Shown here piece after piece: positions 24,171 through 32,004 of a DNA stretch of 40,624 nucleotides (position 1 is its first letter; each line of letters starts with the position of its first letter). Location of the stretch: the NCBI RefSeq assembly GCF_003144395.1, contig NZ_PENZ01000009.1, positions 1 to 40,624 on the forward strand. Reading direction: 5' to 3'. Source of the stretch: Proteus faecis (GTDB taxonomy: Bacteria > Pseudomonadota > Gammaproteobacteria > Enterobacterales > Enterobacteriaceae). The position numbers and the translations under genes were made by a program. The notes below the pieces were generated by a model, which ran no database searches, was not told the origin of the DNA, and saw only the letters and a list, made by a program, of their open reading frames with translations.

Positions 24171-24836
24171 ATGAATATTTTATTGGTTGAAGACGATTTA
24201 CAACTCGGAAAAGCACTTTGTCGCGGGCTTGAAATTGCGGGTTTTCAGCCATGTTGGGTCAGATTGCTTGCAGATGCTCGTGTTCAATTAAGTCAGCGTC
24301 CTTTTGATTTAATGCTATTAGATTTAGGCCTACCTGATGGTGAAGGGCAAGATGAACTAATTTCACTTAGAAAAAATGGCGAAAAAATTCCGATTATCAT
24401 TTTAACTGCCCGCACTCAAATTGATAATTTAGTACAAACATTAGATTCAGGTGCAGATGATTTCTTACCAAAGCCTTTTGCTATGCCAGAACTGATTTCT
24501 CGCGTAAAAGCGGTTAGTCGTAGAATGGCCGGTTTTTCTTCACAAATATGGTCTATTGGCAATTTACAACTTAATCCAGCAAACCATCAAGTCACTTTAA
24601 ATGACGAATTGCTTTTATTATCTGGTAAAGAATATCAACTATTATATGAATTAATGCGTAATACTGACAATGTGGTGCGTAAATCAGAGTTGGAACAACG
24701 TTTATTTGGTTTAGACGATAAAATTGAAAGCAATTCCCTTGAAGTGCATATGCATAATTTACGGAGAAAAATAGGCAAAGAACGTATTATCACGGTTCGT
24801 GGCGTAGGTTATTTATTAAAAAAAGAAACTAATTAA
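24171..24836 (+). CDS. OmpR-family response regulator (PmrA/QseB-like)
   Basis: A 221-residue regulator with a receiver domain (acidic E8-D9-D9 area in LLVEDDLQ, phosphoacceptor D51 in LMLLDLGLPDG, threonine in ILTART, lysine in PKPFAMPEL) and a winged-helix DNA-binding domain (LSGKEYQLLYELM, SNSLEVHMHNLRRKIG, TVRGVGYLL). The sequence places it in the PmrA/QseB/TctD branch. It directly abuts the kinase gene with zero spacing, so the pair is co-translated. A PmrA-like box upstream suggests autoregulation. Which of the two E. coli systems it matches cannot be settled without a tree. Confidence 0.88.
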   Translation: MNILLVEDDLQLGKALCRGLEIAGFQPCWVRLLADARVQLSQRPFDLMLLDLGLPDGEGQDELISLRKNGEKIPIIILTARTQIDNLVQTLDSGADDFLPKPFAMPELISRVKAVSRRMAGFSSQIWSIGNLQLNPANHQVTLNDELLLLSGKEYQLLYELMRNTDNVVRKSELEQRLFGLDDKIESNSLEVHMHNLRRKIGKERIITVRGVGYLLKKETN

Positions 24837-26240
24837 ATGAAGATCCGCTCCTTCTTTATTTACACCATAGTCCTTCAGATTATCTCCATAGTTATGCTTT
24901 GGGGCGTTTGGTTAGCTTGGATACAATTTGATTATCTTGCCGAGTTCGAAAAAGTTTATAACAAACAGCAAGAAATTATTGCCAAGGGTTTTGCTAATAC
25001 CTTAGAGATTGTGGCTGACCAACCTGAAGTTATCAAAGAAGTCGCTCATAATTTACAAGGCATGTATATCGATGCCATGCTTAATGGTGAAGATGATGAA
25101 CTACAATATCTACCATGGTTTATTGCCTTAGATGAAAATAATACGCTGATTTATACTAATCGTCCTGAGTTGCCTATCCCTACAAGAGTACTCTCATTAG
25201 CATCAGAAAAAGTGTCTGTCGCTGGTGAAAAGTGGATACTCTCTTTTAGTTGGGGAGAAAAACATAAAATAAAAGTCTTTATTGGTGAATCCGTTGAAGA
25301 CAGAGGCCATGTTATTGGTAACCCTGTTGAAGGCACCTTTATTCCTTTCTTATTTATTCTCGCAACTGTTATTTTTGCAATCTTAATTACCGCTTATTTT
25401 AGTTTACGCCCTTTAAGACAAGCTGCTGAACTTATTTCTAATCGCAAACCGCGTAATTTAACACCAATTAATGTAAGCCAGCAATTTAAAGAAATTCGCC
25501 CTATCTTTAAAGAACTAAACCAATTAATGGCCAGAATTGATGCGGCCAATATTCGTGAAAAACAATTTATGGCAGATGCAGCTCATGAGTTAAGAACACC
25601 AATAGCTGCAGTTATTGCTCAATTACACCTACTCTCCTTAGTCGATGATCAGCAAGAGCGAGAAGAAATTATTGATGATATGAAACAATCTCTTGATAGA
25701 GCTGCGGCTCTTTCTCATCAATTAATTGATTTGGCTCGATTAGAATGTGACAACTTCCCATTAAAAATAGAATCTCTTGATATCTATAACGTCATTGGAA
25801 ATGCAATAGCACAACGCGTTCCTTATGCGATTTCTAAAAATATTGAATTATCACTTAATGAAGGGCACGCTTTAACGCTGAAAACCGATAAACAAGCATT
25901 ACTCTCTATATTTAATAATCTACTTGATAATGCCATAAAATATTGCCCTAAAGGTAGCCAAGTGGAGGTTACTATTGAGAATAAATACGCAGAAGGTATT
26001 CATGTTATCGTGCGTGATAATGGCCCAGGTGTCGCAAAAGAGCATATCAATGCTCTATTTTCACGTTTTTATCGCGTTCCTGGCTCTAACGAAACAGGTA
26101 GCGGATTAGGTCTATCTATTGCACAAAATCTCGCTAATAAAATTCAAGCATCATTAATTATTACTGAAGGGCTAAATAATAAAGGGATTGGTTTTATTAT
26201 TGTTCTACCTTTAGAAGTGAAATCATCAGATAGTGATTAA
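24837..26240 (+). CDS. Sensor histidine kinase (QseC/PmrB-like)
   Basis: A 467-residue inner-membrane kinase, partner of the preceding regulator. Order: membrane helix at about 6-28, periplasmic sensor of about 135 residues, second helix at about 167-190, a HAMP-like linker, HisKA with the phosphoacceptor H250 in FMADAAHELRTPIAA, and HATPase with N box NNLLDNAIKY, G1 VRDNGPGV, F box FSRFYR and G2 GSGLGLSIAQ. The periplasmic part has an acidic patch (NGEDDELQYL) that might bind cations, but it does not clearly show the PmrB ExxE iron motif. Its ATG follows the regulator stop immediately, and a terminator closes the operon. Confidence 0.88.
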   Translation: MKIRSFFIYTIVLQIISIVMLWGVWLAWIQFDYLAEFEKVYNKQQEIIAKGFANTLEIVADQPEVIKEVAHNLQGMYIDAMLNGEDDELQYLPWFIALDENNTLIYTNRPELPIPTRVLSLASEKVSVAGEKWILSFSWGEKHKIKVFIGESVEDRGHVIGNPVEGTFIPFLFILATVIFAILITAYFSLRPLRQAAELISNRKPRNLTPINVSQQFKEIRPIFKELNQLMARIDAANIREKQFMADAAHELRTPIAAVIAQLHLLSLVDDQQEREEIIDDMKQSLDRAAALSHQLIDLARLECDNFPLKIESLDIYNVIGNAIAQRVPYAISKNIELSLNEGHALTLKTDKQALLSIFNNLLDNAIKYCPKGSQVEVTIENKYAEGIHVIVRDNGPGVAKEHINALFSRFYRVPGSNETGSGLGLSIAQNLANKIQASLIITEGLNNKGIGFIIVLPLEVKSSDSD

Positions 26241-26268
26241 TAGATAAATTAATAATATTCCAGAGTAC

Positions 26269-26293
26269 AGGAGGTCATTATACCTCCTTTTTA
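26269..26293 (+). terminator. Terminator of the two-component operon
   Basis: AGGAGGT (26269-26275) pairs with ACCTCCT (26282-26288), followed by TTTTTATT. Confidence 0.85.
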
Positions 26294-26319
26294 TTACCGT
26301 GATGAGGCACTAACGGACG

Positions 26320-26646
26320 TCATACCCAAAGATTAATTAACCAACGTAGGCCTGCTGTTACTATTGCTGCACTAAGCACAATTATAATAAAAGGCTTTTT
26401 CTGCCAAGTAAGTACACCCGCTACACCAACACCAATAATTTTTGAAATATCAGCAAGTTGGCCACCATCAAAAAATGTCGATGTTATCGCTACCGAAAAC
26501 AGAATAACAATTGCCGATAATGAGAGGATCTCTTTAACTCTCTCTGATACCTCCGCTTTATTATTGAGTAATATTCCCGAAAGACGCATAGTGTATGTAC
26601 CAACAGCAAGAATAATAATTCCTGTAATAATTGAAGCGGTGGACAT
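26320..26646 (-). CDS. azlD: AzlD-family branched-chain amino acid export subunit
   Basis: A 108-residue protein with three to four hydrophobic helices, typical of AzlD, the small partner of AzlC. Landmarks are ILAVGTYTMRLSGILL near the start and the C-terminal AAIVTAGLRWLINLW. With AzlC it forms a two-part exporter for branched-chain or related amino acids (like YgaZH). Its ATG shares one base with the azlC stop (TAATG), so the two are translationally coupled. The exported substrate is not known here. Confidence 0.85.
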   Translation of the reverse strand: MSTASIITGIIILAVGTYTMRLSGILLNNKAEVSERVKEILSLSAIVILFSVAITSTFFDGGQLADISKIIGVGVAGVLTWQKKPFIIIVLSAAIVTAGLRWLINLWV

Positions 26647-27308
26647 TATACTTTCCTTATCACAAACAATACGCCTAATAACGATAACAAAACGGGGATC
26701 CCAGCAGGGAGGAATAATGTGGTTGCAAGTGCAATAATGCCTCCTATTATTGCAGCATGACGTGTTAGCTTATTTTTTAATGCAGGTAAACTTAATGCGA
26801 GAATGATCGCCGGAAACATCGCATCCAACCCTAGCATCTTTATATCTACAATAAATGACCCCAAGTAAACACCAATCATGGTTCCTAAAGGCCAAACAAA
26901 TAAAATCCCTAATCCACAAGCCCAAAACGCTAATTTATTTTGTTCAGCAGTACGTTGAGATAAACCAAATACAACACTCTCATCATTTAATATATGAAAA
27001 CCTAATAATGATTTAAGTCCCTTTCCGGGTAAATCCTTTACTGCTAGACTAAAAGGAATATGTCGTGCGTTAACCATTAATCCGGCAAGAGCTGCATATA
27101 TTGCACTTCCTCCCATCGCTACAACACCAATAAAAAGAAATTCAGAAGCTCCCGCTAAAACAAAAATGGATAACACCAACGGCACCCAAAAATCAAAGCC
27201 TTGGGTATGAGCTAAAGCGCCATAAGAGATACCGACAATACCATCAGCTAATGAAACAAGCACAATATCTCTAAGTACGTTATTATCAAGACGACTGTTA
27301 ATTTGCAT
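26646..27308 (-). CDS. azlC: AzlC-family branched-chain amino acid exporter
   Basis: A 220-residue membrane protein, the large subunit of the AzlCD exporter. Family motifs are DGIVGISYGALAHTQGF early on, LAGASEFLFIGVVAMGG, GLMVNARHIPFSLAVKD and HILNDESVVF. About seven hydrophobic helices are visible. It is divergent from an XRE-cupin regulator, which is the usual neighbour of azlC operons in enterobacteria and is likely its repressor or activator. No strong ribosome-binding site precedes the ATG. Confidence 0.9.
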   Translation of the reverse strand: MQINSRLDNNVLRDIVLVSLADGIVGISYGALAHTQGFDFWVPLVLSIFVLAGASEFLFIGVVAMGGSAIYAALAGLMVNARHIPFSLAVKDLPGKGLKSLLGFHILNDESVVFGLSQRTAEQNKLAFWACGLGILFVWPLGTMIGVYLGSFIVDIKMLGLDAMFPAIILALSLPALKNKLTRHAAIIGGIIALATTLFLPAGIPVLLSLLGVLFVIRKV

Positions 27309-27327
27309 AAAGTATAGTATTTTTTAT

Positions 27328-27354
27328 CGAACACTTCGTTCATTATGTTGAACG
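27328..27354. promoter_or_regulatory. Operator cluster between azlC and the XRE-cupin gene
   Basis: CGTTCA-TTATGT-TGAACG (27337-27354) is a perfect inverted repeat. A further CGAAC at 27328-27332 is inverted to CGTTC at 27337, giving three half-sites in 27 bp. It lies between two divergent starts 82 bp apart, so one protein could control both. Confidence 0.5.
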
Positions 27355-27390
27355 ATTGGTTTTTTTGCAAGATGATTTTTGAAGGAAGCT

Positions 27391-27954
27391 ATGATGTCAT
27401 CGCCTTGTGCGCCTATTGAAATTATTTCTCAAGCACTGACTAGAGAAAGAAAAAAAGCGGGTCTTTCACTTGCTGAAATAGCAAGACGAGCTGGTGTTGC
27501 AAAATCAACATTATCTCAACTAGAAGCTGGACAAGGAAACCCAAGTATTGAAACACTTTGGGCAATTTGTGTTGCGTTAAATATCCCTTTTTCTCAACTT
27601 ATTTCAGCCCCACAATCTGAAATCAAAGTTATTCGCAAAGGTGATGGCTTTAAAATTAGTGCCGAAAAAGCGTATTACCATGCTTTTTTACTATCATCCT
27701 GTCCTGTCGGTGCAAAACGCGATATATACACCGTGATTGCACAACCAGGAAAAGACAGAGTATCAGATCCTCACAGTAAGAATGTCACTGAACATATTAT
27801 TATTATTAGTGGTAGTGCAATGGTGGGAACTTTAGATAATCAGCAAGAATTAAAACCCGGTGATTATATTTGCTATCCTGGCGATGTCACTCATGTATTA
27901 CGCGCTTTAGAGCCAGACACAACTGCCGTTATGATTATTGAACATCATAATTAA
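27391..27954 (+). CDS. XRE-family regulator with C-terminal cupin
   Basis: A 187-residue regulator. An N-terminal helix-turn-helix (KKAGLSLAEIARRAGVAKSTLSQLEAG, split here only by its helices) spans about residues 15-65, and a single cupin domain follows, with HSKNVTEHIIIISGSAMVG and LKPGDYICYPGDVTHVLRAL near the end. Proteins of this shape sense small molecules, often amino acids, and usually control an adjacent transporter. Two ATGs at 27391 and 27394 follow AAGGAAGCT; the second has the better spacing. A TTG at 27379 is less likely because it precedes that site. The divergent azlCD operon is the probable target. Confidence 0.88.
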   Translation: MMSSPCAPIEIISQALTRERKKAGLSLAEIARRAGVAKSTLSQLEAGQGNPSIETLWAICVALNIPFSQLISAPQSEIKVIRKGDGFKISAEKAYYHAFLLSSCPVGAKRDIYTVIAQPGKDRVSDPHSKNVTEHIIIISGSAMVGTLDNQQELKPGDYICYPGDVTHVLRALEPDTTAVMIIEHHN

Positions 27955-27988
27955 TATAAAGAAACGAATTAACAGAGTAAAATTATTA

Positions 27989-28039
27989 ATTTACCGCACT
28001 GCTATATAGTAATAAAAATCTGAAAGCAGTGCGATAAAT
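27989..28039. terminator. Bidirectional hairpin between convergent genes
   Basis: CGCACTGCT (27995-28003) pairs with AGCAGTGCG (28025-28033), with ATTTA/TAAAT as outer partners. It lies between the ends of the XRE-cupin gene (+) and the aminotransferase gene (-). Confidence 0.6.
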
Positions 28040-28064
28040 TTGATAAAAACATCTGTCTAGTCAA

Positions 28065-28919
28065 TTATTTTTTAAGTGCTTTATCAAGATAAATCTCTCG
28101 TAACCGTTGGGATAACTGCCCAACTACACCTTGATTGATATCTTGATTATCGATTGAAATAACTGGCCAAATTAATGTAGTCGCTGAGCTAATAAAAGCT
28201 TCTTTGGCTTTTTTCGCCTCATCAAGTGTAAATCGGCGCTCGATTATTTTAAGCCCTTCTTCTTGCGCTAATTGAATAATCGCTTGGCGTGTAATACCGG
28301 GTAAAATATCCTGACTCAGTGGCCGAGTAATGATTTCATTATTATGATTAACAATAAAGAAATTACTTGAACTACCTTCTGTTATATAACCTTCTTTAAT
28401 TAAAATGGCATCATCAGCACCTTGTTGATGTGCTTGATGTTTAGCTAAGCAAGCCGCTAACAGGGCAACTGTTTTTATATCACAACGCTGCCAACGAATA
28501 TCTTCAACACTGATCACTGAAATCCCTTCTTTTGCATTAGGGTGATTAACCACTGTTGAATGTTGAACAAAAGCCACTATTGTAGAAGAGACGGATGAAG
28601 GCGGAAAATCAAAAAAACGAGAGGAATCTGTACCTCGAGTTATTTGCAAATAAATAAGCCCTTCATGAAGATTATTTTTTTCAATAAGCTGATGATGAAT
28701 ATGAATTAATTGATCTTTGGTAATGGGTATCGATAAACCCAATTCTTTACATGATCGTTGTAATCGTTGGAAATGCCCGCTAAAGTCGATTAATTGACTA
28801 TCGATAACCGCAGTAACTTCATAAACTGCATCTGCAAATAAAAAACCACGGTCAAAAACAGATATTTTAGCCTGTTCTCTAGGTACAAAGTGACTGTCTA
28901 CATACACTATATCAGACAT
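28065..28919 (-). CDS. dat: D-amino acid aminotransferase (fold type IV)
   Basis: A PLP enzyme of 284 residues that transfers the amino group between D-amino acids and 2-oxo acids, supplying D-alanine or D-glutamate or degrading D-amino acids. The N-terminal FDRGFLFADAVYEVTAV is the class IV hallmark. K149 in CDIKTVALLAA is the PLP lysine, and ITEGSSSNFFIV and LPGITRQAIIQLA bind the cofactor phosphate. The DIKTVALL context is that of D-amino acid transaminases rather than BCAT or PabC. The gene stands alone on the - strand; no reasonable partner is seen. Confidence 0.87.
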   Translation of the reverse strand: MSDIVYVDSHFVPREQAKISVFDRGFLFADAVYEVTAVIDSQLIDFSGHFQRLQRSCKELGLSIPITKDQLIHIHHQLIEKNNLHEGLIYLQITRGTDSSRFFDFPPSSVSSTIVAFVQHSTVVNHPNAKEGISVISVEDIRWQRCDIKTVALLAACLAKHQAHQQGADDAILIKEGYITEGSSSNFFIVNHNNEIITRPLSQDILPGITRQAIIQLAQEEGLKIIERRFTLDEAKKAKEAFISSATTLIWPVISIDNQDINQGVVGQLSQRLREIYLDKALKK

Positions 28920-29065
28920 TTTACCTCCGCTATAAACTTGATTGATTTTTGATTTAACTTACCACCTTACTCCATCAATTTTATATTTCAAAGATGGTTT
29001 ACCTACCTTCATACCTCTTTTAATTATATTTTTATTTAAAGAAATCATGCCATATAAGCAAAAAT

Positions 29066-29074
29066 TGCTATAAT
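29066..29074 (+). promoter_or_regulatory. Extended -10 promoter of the HdeD-family gene
   Basis: TGC-TATAAT is a perfect extended -10. No good -35 is needed or seen. The start would be near 29081, 32 bp before the ATG. Confidence 0.65.
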
Positions 29075-29112
29075 TTAACTTATATACCAAACATAAGGAT
29101 AAAGAGGTTACT

Positions 29113-29691
29113 ATGTTAGATATTAATAAAAATAATCTCTCTCAGCTAACAGAGAAATTGGTGAAGAAACAATGCACTTTAATGAACGTTATCGCTATAC
29201 TGGGTTTTATCGCTGGTTTTATCTGTATTATTAATCCTCTCTCTTCAGGTATTGTTATCAGTGTATTACTCGGTATTGTTTTTTTTGCTTGTGCAATATC
29301 CACTATTATTGCGGGTTTTAATAGTCAGCTCTATTCCGGTTGGTCAATGCTAATTACGTTATTAGCGGGTTTTATTTACCTTCTTTTAGGCTATATCTTT
29401 ATTACTGATCCATTGCAAGGTATGCTTAGCCTCGCCTTTTTTATCGGCTTTCTATTTATTTTTGCTGGGATATTGCGCCTAAATGTTGGTTTCAAACAAA
29501 TTAAAGATAATTTTTATGGCTGGTTCAATATATTAGTGGGTTTTTTAGACTTCGTTATCGCCTATTTCTTAATTGCTTTTGGTCCTGAAACCTCTGTTGC
29601 ATTAGTTATGGCATTGATTGGTATACAACTTATTTTAAGTTCTATCACAATACTATCGATAACCAGTGCAATAAAAAGAATGACGCACTAA
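29113..29691 (+). CDS. HdeD-family membrane protein (DUF308)
   Basis: A 192-residue protein with six hydrophobic helices in three pairs, the HdeD/DUF308 layout. Repeating phrases are IAGFICIINPLSSGIVISVLLG, LLGYIFITDPLQGMLSLAFFIG and VIAYFLIAFGPETSVALVMALIG, which look like three internal copies of one hairpin module. E. coli HdeD helps survive acid at high density, but hdeA and hdeB are not nearby here. GAGG lies six bases before the ATG. It has its own extended -10 promoter and a downstream hairpin. Confidence 0.85.
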   Translation: MLDINKNNLSQLTEKLVKKQCTLMNVIAILGFIAGFICIINPLSSGIVISVLLGIVFFACAISTIIAGFNSQLYSGWSMLITLLAGFIYLLLGYIFITDPLQGMLSLAFFIGFLFIFAGILRLNVGFKQIKDNFYGWFNILVGFLDFVIAYFLIAFGPETSVALVMALIGIQLILSSITILSITSAIKRMTH

Positions 29692-29732
29692 TTGACTATT
29701 TAGTAATAATAATCTTATTGATTAAATATAGA

Positions 29733-29759
29733 TTAAGAGCCACATAAAGTGGCTCTTAA
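29733..29759. terminator. Hairpin between convergent HdeD and Ig-like genes
   Basis: TTAAGAGCCAC (29733-29743) pairs perfectly with GTGGCTCTTAA (29749-29759). No T tract on either side, so its strength is uncertain. Confidence 0.5.
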
Positions 29760-29782
29760 GTAGAAAACAGAATAGATTATTA

Positions 29783-31405
29783 TTAAGCACAAGGTAAACG
29801 CAGAGATACCGTATACATATTCTCTCCACACAGGTAACAATTTCCCGTTTTTTCAAAGACCATCACCTGAATACCGAGTTGTCCTACTTCAATGTTAGGC
29901 AATGCATCCGCCAAAATACTCTCTAATGCAGGCTCAACAATTTCAACCATATTAATAGGATCATTATTAGGTGTTGTATCGTGCAAGAAATTCCCTAAAC
30001 GAGGATCATCAGCGTAGATTTCTAATGTTGAGCGATAGACCAATGTTCTTTCACTGTTATTTATCTTAGAGTAACCATTATAGATGATAACCATTTTTTG
30101 GATATTCATCTTCGCTACACGATTTTTAATTTGTAAACATAAAGAAGGTACAAGCCTAATATTGACAGAATTAAAGTAACGATCGCAAATCTGAGGAATA
30201 ATGACACTAATACAAGGTTTTGGCGCAATATTCTTAATTTGCTTACTACACTCCCCCGTTAAAGAGTTATCAACAATAATACGCTCACGTCGAGAAAAAC
30301 AGATATTATCGAAGATATCAACCGTAAAGAAAGAAATATAATGAATACCATTTGTTAATAATTGATTTTCTAATTTAACAGAGACTGCTGATTTATCAGT
30401 ACATGGCAACATCTTAAGTTGATCATTAAAATAAAATCCAACTTGTGTGCTTTCACTAATATCACGACCTAAAATAAGATTAGCGTTAACGCAATAATTC
30501 TCACTATGATAGCTAAGAATACCATTTAATGTTGCAGGCACTTTTGGAGAAGGCAATTTCTCCGTTGTCATTTCAACATAAAAATCTCTTGATTTAATTG
30601 GTTTAGTTGGATCTTCGCTATTTTCAGTTTCAGCATGAAAGATAGCAATTTGTTTAGGTTCACTCTTTTTAAATTTGACTTTAAAATTTGCAATACCGTA
30701 TTTGTTCGTTTTGCCAATATTACTTAGTTCACCATCAGCATTATAAATTTCTGGCTCGACTGCTAATGTACTATTCTCTACATCGTAAGTTAATTTGACT
30801 TCTTTATTTTGAACATCTTCACCTTCTTTATCTTGAAGATGTGCCACAAAACTTTTAGACACACTTTCCCACTGACTTGGCCATTGCATCGATTCTGAAC
30901 GTATTGTCAGTAAGTCATCAAATTTTTCACAATTAGACGCTGAACAATCGGTGTTAGGATTGGTTTTAGGTGGGGTAACACGAATTTGTATCGGCGTTGC
31001 GTAATAAACCCTATTTTCATCATCTTCATCTTTTAAGATTAATTGTAATGATGCCACACCATTTCGATTACCCGTTAAAGAGATCTCTGTTTTACTGTCA
31101 TCGACTATCGTAATGTAGACATCTTTGTTATTTGGCAAAATTAAAATGCCTTTCGGACTCGTACGCCATTCGGCTAAACGTAGGTTAATCCCCGTGACAA
31201 CCACCTCATATTTGATAACTCGATTCATTTTAACTTCGTTATCAGGATCATCAGGAGATGATTTTATCTGATTAAATTTAATTTCCACATTAGGATCAAT
31301 TACGACTTGAGAATCATCATCATAAACAAGTGGTGTCGGTGCTATTGCGTCTTTCTCACCTTGTAAAATTTTTTGTAAACGTTCTTCTTTTGTTTCGATA
31401 TTCAT
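29783..31405 (-). CDS. Cysteine-rich protein with bacterial Ig-like domains
   Basis: A 540-residue protein of unknown function. There is no signal peptide; it begins with a charged helix (MNIETKEERLQKILQGEKDA). Two invasin-like Ig domains can be made out at about 35-145 (YEVVVTGINLRLAEW, ISLTGNRNGVASLQLIL) and 175-290 (VAHLQDKEGEDVQNKEV, GKTNKYGIANFKVKFK), the second with the T-N-x-G-x-A turn typical of Big_1 repeats. The last 250 residues hold about a dozen cysteines (PKPCISVIIPQICDRY, NCYLCGENMY, final LPCA). The start at 31405 is chosen for its AAAGGAAA site; an upstream in-frame start at 31435 overlaps it. No barrel, sorting motif or secretion gene is near. It stands alone. Confidence 0.55.
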   Translation of the reverse strand: MNIETKEERLQKILQGEKDAIAPTPLVYDDDSQVVIDPNVEIKFNQIKSSPDDPDNEVKMNRVIKYEVVVTGINLRLAEWRTSPKGILILPNNKDVYITIVDDSKTEISLTGNRNGVASLQLILKDEDDENRVYYATPIQIRVTPPKTNPNTDCSASNCEKFDDLLTIRSESMQWPSQWESVSKSFVAHLQDKEGEDVQNKEVKLTYDVENSTLAVEPEIYNADGELSNIGKTNKYGIANFKVKFKKSEPKQIAIFHAETENSEDPTKPIKSRDFYVEMTTEKLPSPKVPATLNGILSYHSENYCVNANLILGRDISESTQVGFYFNDQLKMLPCTDKSAVSVKLENQLLTNGIHYISFFTVDIFDNICFSRRERIIVDNSLTGECSKQIKNIAPKPCISVIIPQICDRYFNSVNIRLVPSLCLQIKNRVAKMNIQKMVIIYNGYSKINNSERTLVYRSTLEIYADDPRLGNFLHDTTPNNDPINMVEIVEPALESILADALPNIEVGQLGIQVMVFEKTGNCYLCGENMYTVSLRLPCA

Positions 31406-31636
31406 TGAGTGATTTCCTTTCTTTTCCGATTCCATGTTTAGCTTAAAGCAAAAAAATCGAGTGAAAATTACAATAGAAAAAAGTCAACTAAGCATTGTTA
31501 ATAGAAAAAAACAAAAAAACACCATATAAACAATAAGATAAAGAATTCCCCAAGCATCTTTCATCTATGGAAACGATAAAAAACACTTTTAACATAAAAA
31601 ATAATTTAAAATTTAAAATATTTTTGTATATAGCTA
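31406..31636. other. AT-rich spacer upstream of the Ig-like gene
   Basis: No gene or clear hairpin is seen. It must carry the - strand promoter for the Ig-like gene, but no pair of hexamers stands out. Confidence 0.4.
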
Positions 31637-31664
31637 TTGACTGTTATGAAAATGTGATTAAAAT
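31637..31664 (+). promoter_or_regulatory. Promoter of the small 24-codon unit
   Basis: TTGACT (31637-31642) and TAAAAT (31659-31664) with a 16-bp spacer; transcription would begin near 31671. The -10 overlaps an FNR-like box. Confidence 0.45.
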
Positions 31665-31667
31665 CAA
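31654..31667 (+). promoter_or_regulatory. FNR-like box overlapping the -10
   Basis: GTGAT-TAAA-ATCAA matches the FNR consensus TTGAT-N4-ATCAA at 9 of 10 positions. It overlaps the presumed -10, a position that would repress. It also resembles a half-degenerate CRP site (TGTGA-N6-TCAAT). Confidence 0.4.
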
Positions 31668-31681
31668 TCTTAGAAAATATT

Positions 31682-31697
31682 TGTGACACGAATCACA
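31682..31697 (+). promoter_or_regulatory. Perfect CRP box
   Basis: TGTGA-CACGAA-TCACA has both core half-sites exactly as in the CRP consensus, with T-rich flanks (TTTGTGA and TCACATTT). Its centre is at about +19 of the promoter above, which suggests repression by cAMP-CRP, or activation of a promoter further downstream. Confidence 0.65.
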
Positions 31698-31719
31698 TTT
31701 TATTAATAGGATACTTAAT

Positions 31720-31794
31720 ATGAAATCAATGACTTCTTTTATTACTAATCTGCACCAAGTTGTTGTAAAATTATCTTCAACTCGTTTACTGTAA
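31720..31794 (+). CDS. Possible small protein, 24 aa
   Basis: ATG 31720 to TAA 31792-31794 encodes 24 residues starting MKSMTSFITNLHQVVV and ending SSTRLL. AGGA lies eight bases upstream (AATAGGATACTTAAT). The peptide is basic and mildly amphipathic with no clear membrane helix. It sits between a CRP box and a very strong terminator, so the transcript is real or at least well delimited; whether the ORF is translated is open. The transcript could instead be a regulatory RNA, or both, like AzuCR or SgrST in E. coli. Confidence 0.4.
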   Translation: MKSMTSFITNLHQVVVKLSSTRLL

Positions 31795-31823
31795 TTATTT
31801 GATTTATAAATAAAATACAGCAT

Positions 31824-31876
31824 AAAGCCAGAAATAGCACCCTCATCGCACAAAAGACTATTTCTGGCTTTTATTC
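31824..31876 (+). terminator. Strong terminator of the small unit
   Basis: AAAGCCAGAAATAG (31824-31837) pairs perfectly with CTATTTCTGGCTTT (31858-31871), 14 bp, followed by TTATTC. No annotated-size gene lies upstream of it on +, so it defines a short transcript of about 200 nt. Confidence 0.8.
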
Positions 31877-32004
31877 ACTCTACTGCGCTTATTTACCATT
31901 TCACTTACCCTCGCATTTTTCGTAACAAAAAATTCACCTTATTGAACTAAGCTCTCTTTTCTATACTCTTAATATACAACCCGCATTAACTATGAGGATA
32001 TTTT

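Noticed and set aside
27311..27316. TATACT on the - strand as the azlC -10
   Set aside because: It lies only two bases before the azlC ATG, so it would give a leaderless or truncated message; the real promoter is probably further upstream.
31644..31853. 69-codon - strand ORF opposite the small CRP-associated unit
   Set aside because: The promoter, CRP box and terminator orientation support the + strand unit. The - strand frame has no ribosome-binding site and is only the complement of that region.
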